Shown here: piece by piece, positions 1-35,747 of the stretch | How the letters are laid out: every line of letters begins with the position of its first letter | How positions within the stretch are numbered: the stretch's first letter is position 1 | Source: Pipra filicauda | Lineage: Eukaryota; Chordata; Aves; Passeriformes; Pipridae | Assembly: GCF_003945595.2 (NCBI RefSeq) | Contig: NW_024104332.1 | Coordinates: 3,968,001-4,032,000, forward strand | Direction: 5' to 3' | DNA: 64,000 nucleotides | Program-made: the position numbers and the translations under genes | The notes under the pieces: generated by a model | What the model was told of the DNA's origin: nothing | Databases searched by the model: none | The model's input: only the letters and a program-made list of their open reading frames with translations

Positions 1-1335
1 GTCACCCCTAACTATTAGTTTATCTCCTCACTGTGTTGCTTGAAAAAAATAATATCTTGTTTGTTTGTAGCCATAAGCCTAATGGATTGGTTGCTATTGA
101 TAAGTTGATGGCTCTAATTCATCTTGAGTCTCTAGTTACTCATACCAAATGAATTGTAACAATTAACAACGAGGGACTGCTTATTATATTCACACATTGA
201 AGGGCACCCCATTTTCCCTGACCCTGACTGCTCTGCCACTCGTTGTATATTTCTTGTCCTAAAAAATAGTAAATATTACAATTATTTACTTTTTTGGACA
301 AAAGACAATCTGTGGACTAATATTAACATAGCATGTTTGTAGTATAGTAGTATACTATACTACATATGCCAGGATAGTATAGCAACACTGTTGATCTTGT
401 ATTATGAAAATTAGGTTCATGTAACACCCGTAACAAGTGACCTATTCTGACACAATATGACAATATCCCATGAAACACACATTATGTGGATAATTTAACT
501 ATGGGATATATTGCCAGTACTGCAGCACACAGTGATTCTCATATAATTCACCTATGTAACTCTTTTGGCTTTATGAAACAAATGAAGAGTTTAATTTGAC
601 AAAAGCTTTTTTTGAAGAACTCAATACAGCAGCAGTAGACCACTGTGCTAACTTTCAAATGTTTTATGTTTTGCAGCATCAAATGCTTTTGTGGTTCTTG
701 TTACAGGAAGTAGAAATACTGAGGGTTTAGTTAGTCCAGACTAACCTTCTTATGGCTTAGTACTGTTAAAGTTCAGAAAAGATTTCACTGGTGGAAATGC
801 TTGCCTTACTAGCAGTAACAAAAATATGACCTTAATTCAGTATACCCTCAAGTCCTGAGAAATCTGTAGTGTTAGGCTAGTAAAGCTCAGTTACATGGCA
901 GAGAAGCTGACACTCATTTATTCTGTTTAACAAATTAGGAGTTCCAGTTATCTACCGTTGCCCTTCAGGCAGCTGACAAGCTGAGCTGTGAGCATCCTTC
1001 TAGGTGTCTCAAGGAGGGGCATAGTGACTCAAAAAACAAGAATTGCAACTATGAAAATAGCTTGTGGAGTATGTCAGCTAAGCGTGCAAGGAGAAACCCA
1101 GTGAAGCCTTTCCTGAAGGGACTGTAGCTACAAGACAGTGTATTTCTTTAGTAATGTGTATATATAATGCTGCCTCTTTTCTACTGCACTTTTTGACTGG
1201 CAAAGGTCACTGTGAATTTTTCTCTGTTCTAACATGTAAAAATTTATTTCACAGGTATTGATGACTATTGCAACTGCATTAAGCTTTACAGTTATATACA
1301 TTAATATAACTACTATCTTTTAATCTACACTATAG
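1..1335 (+). other. COL3A1 intron, left edge of window
   Basis: AT-rich intron upstream of the first visible exon. Apart from the hairpin at 331-369 I see no exon, repeat family or RNA gene here. Confidence 0.8.
331..369. repeat. Near-perfect hairpin in the first intron
   Basis: Two 11-nt arms, GTAGTATAGTA (339-349) and TACTATACTAC (353-363), pair perfectly around a 3-nt loop. Outer GCAT/ATGC arms (331-334, 366-369) lengthen the stem. Probably an AT-rich cruciform-prone sequence; no known function. Confidence 0.8.
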
Positions 1336-25686
<24,351 letters not shown>

Positions 25687-25942
25687 ATCCAAGATTCTGC
25701 TCTTTCTGAAACCCCAGCAAACGGATTCACACTCCAACCATGCTCCTTTGTTTAAGCCTTGTCAGCTAGTACAGGTGACCATCTGTATCCCAGTTATTTA
25801 TTAACAAAATTTCTGGGGGAAAAATCAATTTGATATCAAGGGTGTTTGTTTTTTTTTTTTTTTTGCTATTACACAAAATACAGTAAAAATGCTTTTTGCT
25901 CTATTTTTTTTTACCAAATTCCATCTTCAAAACATGTCTCCG

Positions 25943-25950
25943 TGGTGCTA
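25943..25950 (+). promoter_or_regulatory. miR-29 8-mer seed site in the COL3A1 3' UTR (site 1)
   Basis: TGGTGCTA pairs with the miR-29 seed AGCACCA and adds the terminal A. COL3A1 is an established miR-29 target in mammals. The site sits in a conserved block about 257 nt after the stop. Confidence 0.75.
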
Positions 25951-25969
25951 TAATACAACTTCAACACTT

Positions 25970-25975
25970 AATAAA
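25970..25975 (+). promoter_or_regulatory. Proximal poly(A) signal AATAAA, COL3A1
   Basis: AATAAA 284 nt after the stop codon. Candidate for a short 3' UTR form that keeps miR-29 site 1 but lacks site 2. Confidence 0.4.
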
Positions 25976-26397
25976 ACAACACTGTGTTCTATTAGTTGAA
26001 TGTTAGCCAATTTAAAAAGCACTGATTGCTCCCAGTACCAAAGTTTACCCTTCTTTCCAAGATGCAGTCCATAAAGCTAGGAAGACCTCCCTGTTTCAAC
26101 TACCTCAACATGGACAGAAACTGGGATGTGTCTGAGTCAAACCAAAAATCAATCAAATCAGTCAAAACACATTGGACCCAGTGTCAATTCCATAGAATCA
26201 TTTGGTACAAAAACATCTATTTCTGTACTGATTAGCTGTGAAAAGTACAGTATACTTTAAGAGTTTAATACCTTAATGTCAGTAGTCACCATAATTTTAT
26301 TGTTGGATTGTATTCTGTTGTCAAAGGTGCTTCTCTACTTTCCTGTCATTGCTGGTCAAGACCACTAAAATTAGGGAAGTGTAAAAGACTAATATGA

Positions 26398-26405
26398 TGG
26401 TGCTA
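26398..26405 (+). promoter_or_regulatory. miR-29 8-mer seed site in the COL3A1 3' UTR (site 2)
   Basis: A second TGGTGCTA, in the block atgatggtgctaatgta, which also appears conserved with the human UTR. Confidence 0.75.
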
Positions 26406-26560
26406 ATGTATTTTTCACTCCTAACTCTGCAAGTCAGGGTTATTGACTTGCTTAAAAACCCAAAAATGTAAAGGATTTAAAGAATTGTAAATGTCTCCTG
26501 TCAAAGATAGCCATTGGCATGTCATAGTTGAGAACTTTCTCCCTTCACTCTGTAAAAGTC

Positions 26561-26566
26561 AATAAA
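26561..26566 (+). promoter_or_regulatory. Internal poly(A) signal AATAAA, COL3A1
   Basis: AATAAA in the block gtcaataaagatgc, equivalent in position to a human COL3A1 signal. Confidence 0.55.
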
Positions 26567-26677
26567 GATGCAAAATTGTGAATTTCTTCTGTCACGTTAA
26601 CACATTTATAGTGTTGAAGGTTAACCATCTTTGTAAGCTTTTATATGGTTGTTGGTCTATTCCTTACAGAGACACAT

Positions 26678-26696
26678 AATAAAATATCTTAATAAA
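26678..26696 (+). promoter_or_regulatory. Distal paired poly(A) signals, COL3A1
   Basis: Two AATAAA hexamers (26678-26683 and 26691-26696) followed by a T/G-rich stretch (ccttgttgtttcat). They match the terminal signal pair of the human gene and are the likely main cleavage signal. Confidence 0.75.
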
Positions 26697-27732
26697 ACTC
26701 CTTGTTGTTTCATAAAACTGACTATCTTTTTTTTTTTTTTTTAAGTTTACTATTTATATCTCTTTGTTCAAGCAAATTAACAAGGCAGGACACAACTCTG
26801 GTACCACTTCAGCTGATTTTTTCAAAGATAATTTGTTTGAAGGAAACCCTGGTAATCCTAAGGGATGCAGTTTACGGCACACTACTAGGAACTTCTCCAG
26901 TTTGGAGAAAATATAACCTTCCCTCCCCAAAAAACCCACCTCAGTCTAAATAAATAGGCAGTCATGGGCTACATAAATAAATGGTTTAAGGGCAGGCCAG
27001 AGGCACCAGCAGTTTGCCAGAGCTGACAGTTTAAACATCTTGATATTTTTTATGTCCACTGGAACTGCACAACCAAGTGATCCCCAGATCTCAGCAAAAA
27101 TTTAAGGAGAAGCAATTACTACAGTAGTTTGGCAGGGTCTGAGCTTGAGGCCACAAGAAGGAAACAAGCCACACAAAGGAACCCAGGCCAGGAAACCTCT
27201 CCCAGAGGTAGATGCTGATAGATGCTACTCAGTCTTTCCCATGGAGGGAGGTACAGAGCCTGCCCCCACATCATTAGCACAACCATGCATTGCTCCACAG
27301 CCCAGGATCATTAAGGACCCTCTAAAAACAAGGTCAAACAAAAATTAGGGATTTAAAAAAAAATTATCAGGTTCTTAAAGTTCTCGTTGACAATTATAGA
27401 CTATGCATCCTCTGAGAATACATTCTACTTGGACCAAACAGAAAAAAATGAGCAGAAAAATGCCGTTTTTTAAGAAATCTCACCGTATTTGGGGTTAAGC
27501 CAAGATACTGCCCTGCCTTGGCATTGCAGAATTTGGACGTGGCACACAGAACAAAAATAGTGAGGGCCTGGGGAGACCCTCACAGCACAAATGCAGCATC
27601 AACACAGGCACAACTATACTTAATGCAACATAAAAGAATAGTGCCAACAACTCATAAAAAATATTGGCTCTTTCAGGAAACCTCCTCATTTGATGGTGAA
27701 AATTGAATACTGTTTATGGAAGATGAGAATTA

Positions 27733-27770
27733 CATGTGTGTAATATTATTGCATGTATGTAATACTATTA
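27733..27770. repeat. Imperfect 19-bp tandem duplication
   Basis: CATGTGTGTAATATTATTG is followed at once by CATGTATGTAATACTATTA, with three mismatches. Confidence 0.75.
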
Positions 27771-28204
27771 ATCTGACACAAATTACATTGAATTAGCTGA
27801 CTGAAGTTTTATGAAAGCAGCTGGTAAAAATGTTGGCTGCTGGAAAAATGCATTGGAAACACCTGTTCTTAATCCCCACAGCAGAAAAAAAAGTAGCTTT
27901 TGTTATCCCCGTTGCTATTGGGGCTGGGTGGATGGCTGGGAACAATTACTCAACCTTAAAACTGCAGTTTTGGGGGCTATTTGCTAAAGCACTCATAGTT
28001 GTCAAGTCTTTCGTTAATAATGTCTTCTAATGAAAGGCGATTACTGGAACATTTGTAGAAAACACAAAGAAATAACCAAGACCAACATAAAATAATTTAC
28101 TTGATCCAAAAACGCTGTGATTTTTTTTTCAGAGGGTCACCCATTAAGCTACCATGACCCTCGTATGTCTGTACTTTTATATTACCACATTACTCTTTGG
28201 GGAA

Positions 28205-28330
28205 AACAAGACAAAAAAAGCAACAATAACAAAAGCCACAAAAACAAAATCAAAACAAACAACCCCCAGCCCCAGCCAAAAAAAAATAAAACCAAACAAA
28301 CCCCAGACAAACATGTAAACAAACTAAACC
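28205..28330. repeat. A-rich low-complexity tract (CAAA/AAAC type)
   Basis: Long runs of A broken by single C or short CCC blocks. No retrogene or SINE body is recognisable next to it. Confidence 0.7.
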
Positions 28331-29324
28331 TGCCTCAAAGGTTTGCCTGACTCATACCAAGAGCTCAAGACATCACTAATTCTGTTTTTAATACTGCATT
28401 GAAACTTCACCTTTCCAATTACTCACAGGCTGTCACCTAAAGGTGCAGCTCTTTCGCAGGAGACCAAGCTGGTGAAGGTGGACTGGTTGGCAAGTGGACT
28501 AGTTCATCTCCTTTCTACATTCTTTATGGAAATGATGTTTAAAACACTCCAAAATTTGACAGAAATCCAGCAAATTTTCCTCTAACAGGAAAAGTTTGCT
28601 GTCTAATTAGACCCTAATTATAAACAAATTATAAACACACTTAGTTACTCACTCCTCTTCTTTGGCTTGTGGAAAAAGCAAATTTCTTCTCCTGTTCCTA
28701 AATATATTGTCCAATAATCACATCACAGGAATGAGCAACAACTTCACAAGAAAGATAGTCCCTTGTCCCTGGTTTTCCATTTTTGACCACAAATGCTCTC
28801 CTGGGGCAGGCAGGGCAGGGGTTAACACAGGTGATTCTCAGCTGCAATTCATCACATTCTTCAGGTTTCTCACGATCTTTATTTGATGCATTAACAAGCA
28901 TTACCTCTGATTTTAACATGAGCTAAATTTCTGAATAGCAGGACAGCAGGTAGAACAGGATAAATCCAGCCTAAATTGTAAGAAATCAACTGAACTCCCT
29001 GGTACCCACAGAGCAATTCTGCTCGAGCAGGCTCCTTTGTGGATATTCTGAACTCCTCAGAATGGGCTTGAAATCACAACAAAACAAAAGCTTTAAACTC
29101 ACAGTAAGGGGTTTAAAGGGAAACAATAATCCAAAAATCAAAATGTTGTGTTTTTTCTAGCATAAGCACACAGGTTGGCCAACTGGGTCTATGGGTCCCC
29201 AATTTTTTCAGCATTTCCAGTTCAGCTTTTGACCTGCTGGTTTAGTTTTACATTTTGTCATGATTTTTTAAACAATAATACCATCATTGTCTAACGCTAT
29301 CATTTTTACCTTGTTTTCCATGCA

Positions 29325-29496
29325 GTATTTGCACACTTGCAGGAAATCTTTTTTTCTTTCTTTACTATTTCTACATTTCCATTAAGTTTTGCTTTTCCTC
29401 TTGCAATTTTTTTACTTTCTGTCCTTCTGGGATCCTCCCTCAGTGAGAGCAACTACCCATTGATTAATAAATCTTCCATATAGCCTTGGTTTCTTG
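29325..29496. repeat. Diverged duplicated segment, copy 1
   Basis: Aligns by eye in the same orientation with 33819-33986. Shared blocks include acttgcagga, ttctacatttcca, tttgcttttcc and a shared tagcctt near the end. The two copies lie about 4.5 kb apart with two solo LTRs between them. The origin is unknown: either an old local duplication or two members of an unrecognised repeat family. Confidence 0.7.
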
Positions 29497-31174
29497 AAAA
29501 AAATAATTAAAATACCCATAGATTAAGAGAGTATTTACCCATCTTTGCTCAATCTCAGGCAGCTACAGGGGAGAAAAAAAACCTAGGGCCCGCATCTTAC
29601 AGTAGTAAAAAAAAATAATGTTTTTTTTCTGCTCTTAACCTGTTTTTAGACTCTTTACTTGCCTTAATAGAGGTAGAAAAATGTAAAAATGTGAACTCTT
29701 CTTTGTAGTTAGTCTAAAACTAAGGAGCATATATCCAAAACTGTGGTTTGAAAAAAGGCTCTTGACAGAGAGGACTTAAATCAATTCCCTGTTTGCCTTC
29801 CTTACATTTTAAGCATCCAGAAATGCTCTGGATGAAAACACTAACACCTTTTTTCAAGCTCTAAGAGAAGCTGATTTCAGGCACATATTCAGGTGCATAT
29901 TCCTTTGTCATATAAATTTAAAACTATCTTGGAGAAAAGAAAAAAATATTGTTGTCTGCGTAGCTGAAAGAGAGTCTTGAAGTTGAATGAGAGGCACAAA
30001 AAAACAAGGAAAGAAGTTGTCCACACAATATTCATAAAGGAGAAATTTCTTTCCAACCCATGCTTTGCCATGCTAAGGCTGTCCTGAGAGCTTTCCTAGG
30101 AAAATCTAATGTCTAGTGTTCCTTGTCAGGTGCATGTTATTTATATAGGCTGGAAAAGGTGTTATTTTGGAGGACTCATCATTTATGACAATAAGAACAC
30201 ATTATTATAGTCATTTAATTAGGATATGTTTCTTATTACTGATAACACATCCATTTCAAACAAGACTGAAACCCTGAGGGTTCAATGAAAAATCTTATCC
30301 ATTTCTTTACACCAGGAAAGAAGTTGGGTCTGGCAGACTTCAATTTTTAAACTAAGTGTCTCTTTAGGGAAATGTGAGTAATGAGACACACAATGTCACA
30401 AAAATCTTGAGCTACAGTAATGTATGAATTTTTTTATCATGATCTAGCATTTTAATTCAACATGTGCTTGTAACCAGATGTCCTTGATTATATTTTACTA
30501 TGCTCTTAAAGAAAATCTATATAAACTTAGACATAAAGTTCCAGAAGAGAAAGATATTATGCAGGAGGTTTTAGGATTTGGGAGATGAAGAGATGTTTTC
30601 CGTGTTTCTACCTACCTGTTTACTGGGAGGAGGTGAGAAGTAGCTCGCACTACACTGAGGGATTGCTGTTCCAGGATGAATGAAGACCCAGAACAAAATC
30701 CCAGTGTTCTTATCTTCCCACCTGCTTTTCATCCTGCAAAAATAGACTCCAGGGTTCGGCCTAGAGTGTCTTCTGAAAGCACTGACTGTAACCCACACTG
30801 CTGCTTTCCCATCACAGCAGCCAATTCTGCTTCCTGAGGTTGTACCTGGCAAAATTAAGCTTATCCAACCTTTCTCTTCTTTCAGTATACCCTTAGCCAT
30901 AAATAACTTTGGATTAAAGGTCACAAGTTTTGTTGCTGAATCTGTGCCCCCTGAGAAGGCAGTCACTAAAGATCACTTTTGGAGGCACTGGAGATGTTGC
31001 AGTTTCCATGGGATTTTTGTGAATGTTCCCATCATAACTCACATTTCAGCTTCTCTATATTTGTTATAACAGTTCCAAGGTACCTGAAAAAGCCTGCTAC
31101 CTCCTCCTCTCACTCTGGGAGCATCTACAAAGCAGAGAATAAAATTCCTAGCAGGAAATCACAGATTTGATGTG

Positions 31175-31702
31175 TCAGCTGGGACAGAGTTAATTTTCTT
31201 CCTAGTAGCTGGTACAGTGCTGTGTTTTGGATTTGCATTTGGGATGAAAATACTGCTGATAACAGACTGATGCTGTTGCTGAGCAGTGCTTATGTTAAGT
31301 CAAGGCCTTTCCAGCTTCTCATGCTGCCCTGCCAGCAAGGAGGCTGGGGGTGCACAAGGAGCTGGGAGGTGACACAGCCAGGACAGCTGATGTCAATGGA
31401 TCCCAGGGACATTCCAAACCATATGGTGTCATCCTCAACGTATAAAGCTGCAGTGAAAGCTGGCCAGGAACCACTGCTCGGAAATTGGCTGAGTATAGGT
31501 CACTGGGTGGTGAGCAGTTGCATTGTACATCATTATTTTGTACATTTGAATTCTTTTATTATTATTATTATTTTCCCTTTCTTTTCTGTCAACATATGAA
31601 TTTTACATTTTTCCCCTCCAGCTCTCTTCCCTCCCCCACTGAGGGGAGGAGTGGACAAGCAGTTTAGTGCTGTTTAGCTGCTTGCTGGGTTAAACCACAC
31701 CA
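31175..31702 (+). mobile_element. Solo LTR of an avian endogenous retrovirus
   Basis: Recognised from blocks common in songbird ERV LTRs: cagctgggacagagttaattttcttcctagtagctgg at the 5' side, a TATAAA box at 31441-31446, a TTATTATT run before the pyrimidine-rich 3' part, and the ending gctgggttaaaccacacca. Orientation is +, from the order of TATA box and 3' end. No internal retroviral genes are adjacent, so it is a solo LTR. ATGTG occurs directly on both sides (31170-31174 and 31703-31707) and could be the target duplication, although the expected 5' TG terminus is then missing. Family naming is from memory. Confidence 0.85.
31554..31574. repeat. (TTA)n run inside the LTR
   Basis: Short TTA/ATT repeat, a regular part of this LTR family near its poly(A) region. 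Confidence 0.8.
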
Positions 31703-32017
31703 ATGTGGCAGCAGGAAATGCTTTGGACTTGCTCTGATTTTTGTGTGGAAGCACACAGCTTGTTCTTTAGAGGGCAGAGGCTCCTGAATCACAACGATGG
31801 CTCCTACAGTTGTCACAATCTTCTGTCACGGTAGTATTTCTTTGTGGCAGGGAAGATTGTACCCTACTAAACATGCAAAAATATTTCACTAAAGTTTCTA
31901 GAATTGTAATAATGTTCTTTTGTTACAGTTAGTTGTATCAGACTTTTTCACTCAGTTGACTAAGGCCAAAAAGCGGTTCTGTGATGTTTTGTGAAATGTG
32001 AACTTGCTTGGTTTGGG

Positions 32018-32066
32018 GTTTTTTTTTTGTTTTTTGTTTGTTTGTTTCTTTGTTTGTTTGTTTTTC
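32018..32066. repeat. (GTTT)n / poly-T low-complexity tract
   Basis: Runs of T broken by G at intervals of about four, between the two solo LTRs. Confidence 0.8.
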
Positions 32067-32371
32067 TCTACAAACACTGAGCTGCAGCCTTTACTGGAGG
32101 AGGGACAGTAATACATAAATCAAGGAACTAATTTTGCAATAGAAACATTTGACAGCACACCATTCTCTGATACTGAGAACACAATAGATCATAACAATTT
32201 ATCACATTATTAAAAAAAATAAGCCAGAGATTACAGAAAGATGGGTTCTTACCCTACTAGCGAGAAAATAAAAATGTACACAAAATTATTGTGGGGGATG
32301 AGTAAAAAATCGACTCTTTCTTATCCTGCTCAAATTAGAGTGTGGCCTGGTATCTTAATGCTTTTCCAGAC

Positions 32372-33719
32372 TGTAGTGGTTTGAACCAGGTTTTCCCCCT
32401 GAAGCTAAGAAAATGGTAAAACCCCAGGGGGTGGTGACCCCTGGAAGTTTTGAAGTTCTGTCCAATCTGCGCTCCTGCGAAATGTAAACATACCACAAGC
32501 AAACAGAAGAGAAGGTTAGTTGTAGTTTGGTTGTAGAAGTGGTAGCCATGTTGTGAAAGCCACGAGTAGTGAGGGCAGGAGCCCTCTGGGGGCCTCTGGG
32601 CCTCCCCCCAGCCCTGGCTGGGGGACTGCAGAGACTTGGAACAGTGTTAGACTGGGCTAAGTGTCTGTAGTTACACTGGGAGATGTTTTCTCCACAGTGG
32701 GCAGCAGCAGGAGTAGCGACAGACCAACACTGACTGGAGAAATGGTGGCACAGGGCCAGAAGAGATAAGACGAAGCAACAGATGCATGCAGCACCGTAGA
32801 GAGGACTCCTGGAAGGAGAGCCGAGAAAGAGAGTCAGCAGCAGAGTTACAGAGTTTGGGGTAAGAACTGAACCAGACCCCCCAAACTCCTTGGAGACCCC
32901 TCACATCCTAGAAGGGAGGGGTGAAGTGCGACATGCACTGCAGAGAGGAGCTGAGAAGCTCAAAAGCGTCCTGAAACTGGACCGGGACGGAGAGGAATGC
33001 AGAGGGGGGTGACCTTGGCCTTCCCCCCCCCCTCGCCACTGCTGCCAAGGTGGCAGCCTGAAACAGAGCACAGGAGCTCTGGTAGAACTCTTGAGGCAAA
33101 GGCTTTCAACTGAATGCTGCCCAAGATGTTCTGACTCAGGGGTGAACCCCCTGAGGAAGGGACTTTCACGAAGATGCCCCTGCATTTCGTGATATGCCTG
33201 TGGTGAAGCGAGTTTTGTCCCTGCTGGCAGTCCACAGGTGAGGCCTTCACTTGGAGTCGAAGGAGAGCCAAGAGGGGTGAAAAGGAGACCCCCTCGTGTC
33301 TTGAAGACCCTTCATTTGGAGACGACGGGCCAAGGGGCTTGGAGATCCCCTTGTGTGTATTGAAAAGAAATACAGCTATCAGCTGCTGCACGTGAAGAAG
33401 ACAGATGACTGTTGCCTTAGAAGATACTGTTGCTCAGAGTAGAGACTAGAAGGGATCTGTCCTTCTTCCCTCCTGGACTTTTATTTGGAGGGGAGAGGAG
33501 ATCTGATCCATTGTAAATACTTATGGCATGGTAGAGATAGTTGAGATCGTGTGTATAATGTATTATAATATTTATTTGTACAGTTATTGTAATATATTCC
33601 CTTTCCCCCATTCTGAGTCTGGTGTTTTGTCTGGAAAAAAAACACATCTTATACTAGGTTGAGATGGGGGAGGGGGCTTAGACTAGGGAATTAGATTTTG
33701 GGGATCTCAAACCATGACA
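32372..33719. mobile_element. Solo LTR, 1,348 bp, with intact target-site duplication
   Basis: The element starts TGTAGTGGTTTGA and ends TCAAACCATGACA, giving inverted TG...CA termini. It is flanked by a perfect 5-bp direct repeat CAGAC (32367-32371 and 33720-33724). It is markedly more GC-rich than the flanks, with polypurine and polypyrimidine runs and an AT-rich part near 33530-33600. No gag, pol or env sequence and no second LTR are seen, so it looks like a recombined solo LTR. Class is not established; a 5-bp duplication fits ERVL-like and some other ERVs. Orientation is undecided. Confidence 0.8.
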
Positions 33720-33724
33720 CAGAC

Positions 33725-35700
33725 TTTCTCCCAGCAAAGGATAAAATACGTAATGCTGATAGCACAATAGATACATTAGCAATCAAGCTAATCAAGTTTT
33801 CTTCTGTCTCAGGTAACACTATTTGCATACTTGCAGGATATCTTTTTGCTTCATTCACATTTCTACATTTCCATCTAGTTTTTGCTTTTCCTTTTGCAGT
33901 TGTTTTACTCTCTTTCTGGAATCCTCTCTCAGCAAAATCAACTGCCTAGTGAGTATTAAACCTTCAGTGTAGCCTTCATTTCCTGAAGGAAGGGAACAGG
34001 CAGGCAAGGAAGGAGTTTTGGAATTTTAGTTTCTGGATAAGATTTCAATGAATAGTTGTCACACAAATATTGCATTACTGGTTTTGAGGAACCAAGAGAA
34101 GATGTCAGCCGCTGGCAGTCCTGGGGTGTTTCTCACTGAGGACAAGTTAGTTATGGAAAACAGAAGCAACAACCAACTCTTGTAACTTTAATTTAAATGC
34201 AGTCCTTGGTATTATATTGCTATAATCACTCTAAAGTGCCTTTTTTAGCATTTTTGAGGCTGTTTGTGACCAAGATAGAACTTCCTAATGTTATAGCTGA
34301 CATTGACCTTATTTGAAATTTATAAAGTAGCATTATCAGCTCATTCATTCTATGCTCACAGAATTAAAGCTGTATTTATGTGATACTGTGCCACATTGCC
34401 TGGACAAGAAATCCTCTCCCTACTCCCACTACTTTTTTTTTTTTTTTTCCTGCTTAAAATGATTCTACAATACTTTGAGGAATGCATAAACAGGGAAAGA
34501 GATGCAGTATTCATGTATCCTATAAACATAATCAAGAGGAGAGGAAAAGCATGTCCAACCACTTGCATTACAAAGAAAAGTTAACTACCTGAGAGACAAG
34601 AGGCCTTGCTTTAGTGATTCTCCGGCCATAGTTTTTACAGAATATTACCTTAGTTAGCTCTCTAGTTAAAGGTCTTTTTCAGTGCTCAAGGCAGCTGGCT
34701 GAGGAAACACTGCACACTTCATATGCAGTTAGAGATGGAAAAACTTCAAAACAAAAAGTATCTTCCATAACAAAATACTCTTCTTCTTCAACAACCTCAC
34801 AAAACATTTGTATTAATCATGGATTATAATACTCTCTTAATGAAAATTAGAGGTTAAAAATAACTTTCTAACATGAACCTATACTCCAAATATTATTTAT
34901 TTTGTGCATCTGGATAAATGTGCTGTAGAAGTATGGATCACAGCCACTGGATATCTACCTGTGCTTGAACACACTGAATCAAGCCATTACATTTCAGATA
35001 ATTCTGTGGAATTAACATAATCTAAAAGTTCTCAAGGATCCAATAGTAGATAAGTTAACTCCTGAGTCACATTCTCACAGAAATCATTTCATGCTAGTAA
35101 AAAAGAAATGGTAGAGTTCCTGCCTGGGTAATAAAAGCCAACAGGTAACATCAGCGTTAACCTGTCAGCTTCCCTCTTCCCAGCCTCTGTATCTCTCCTG
35201 TAGGACACGCACGTGGACAACCTGGAAAACTGCCAAGCTCCTGCCCTTTCAGAAGTGGGAAAGGAAGGTAAATTCTTGCCTGCTTTGCCACAAATGCAAC
35301 GTTACAGCTTGTCCAGAAACTGTTCTCTATAAGTGATAACTTACACGGACATTGGGAATTGGCCAGATTACATTTCATTCCATCCTGAACAAAAACTCTT
35401 TCTCTGGAGTCTCAAACAATCCTAATTAGGCAGCTTTAATAGGCTTGCTGTGATGACTTTGTACAAACTGGTACCTATCTGCAAAAAGTGGCACAGAAGA
35501 CATGATTCAAAATATCCCTATATTCCTGGGTTTGAGAGTGCGTTGCAAATGAGATATGCAAAGAGCAACCAAACAAAGATTAAATACTTCTATTTTTAAT
35601 TTCCTGGAAATGAACTGATATGGGACACACTGGAGAAAGGAAACCACTTACATAGCAAGAAGCATGTATTTAATTAAATGCTTTGCAAAGATACATGAAT
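33725..35700. other. Intergenic DNA, COL5A2 side
   Basis: Between the second solo LTR and the presumed end of COL5A2 transcription. It holds duplication copy 2 and otherwise AT-rich sequence without a recognised gene. Confidence 0.55.
33819..33986. repeat. Diverged duplicated segment, copy 2
   Basis: Partner of 29325-29496, about 75 percent similar by eye over some 170 bp, in direct orientation. It begins 100 bp after the end of the second solo LTR. Confidence 0.7.
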
Positions 35701-35741
35701 AAAGCTGTGTGCATGACTTTCTTTAGGGATAGTCCCAGCTG

Positions 35742-35747
35742 TTTATT
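35742..35747 (-). promoter_or_regulatory. Candidate distal poly(A) signal AATAAA, COL5A2
   Basis: Minus-strand AATAAA after an A-rich run, about 1.43 kb from the stop codon. Confidence 0.45.

Larger units (their letters stand above)
25687..26715 (+). other. COL3A1: COL3A1 3' untranslated region
   Basis: About 1.03 kb after the stop, matching remembered human COL3A1 3' UTR in several blocks: aacatgtctc with ggtgctataat, cattgctggtcaaga, cattggcatgtcat, and the terminal cacataataaaatatc. The end is placed just after the last AATAAA (26691-26696) and the T/G-rich stretch that follows. Earlier AATAAA signals at 25970 and 26561 could give shorter mRNAs; type III mRNA is known to use more than one poly(A) site. 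The exact cleavage base is not visible. Confidence 0.85.
26716..31169. other. Intergenic DNA, COL3A1 side
   Basis: 4.5 kb of mostly AT-rich sequence after the COL3A1 poly(A) site. It holds a 19-bp imperfect tandem pair (27733-27770), an A-rich tract (28205-28330) and one copy of a diverged duplication (29325-29496). The longest open frames (up to about 130 codons) have no collagen-like or other recognisable composition, Kozak context or splice structure. Confidence 0.65.

Noticed and set aside
26188..26200. Possible reverse CR1 tail (catagaatca) in the COL3A1 3' UTR
   Set aside because: Only one 8-mer unit is present and no CR1 body adjoins it on either side; chance match.
28205..28330. A-rich tract as the tail of a processed retrocopy
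   Set aside because: The sequence 5' of it shows no gene-like or SINE-like body and no flanking target duplication.
30571..30966. A 131-codon minus-strand open frame in intergenic DNA
   Set aside because: No recognisable domain, no supporting splice or poly(A) context, and its length is not unusual for random open frames in a window of this size.
31222..31599. A 125-codon plus-strand open frame
   Set aside because: It lies inside the ERV LTR upstream of and across its TATA box; no coding role is expected there.
32960..33391. A 143-codon minus-strand open frame in the intergenic region
   Set aside because: It lies wholly inside the 1,348-bp solo LTR, shows no retroviral protein motif, and depends on GC-rich low-complexity sequence.
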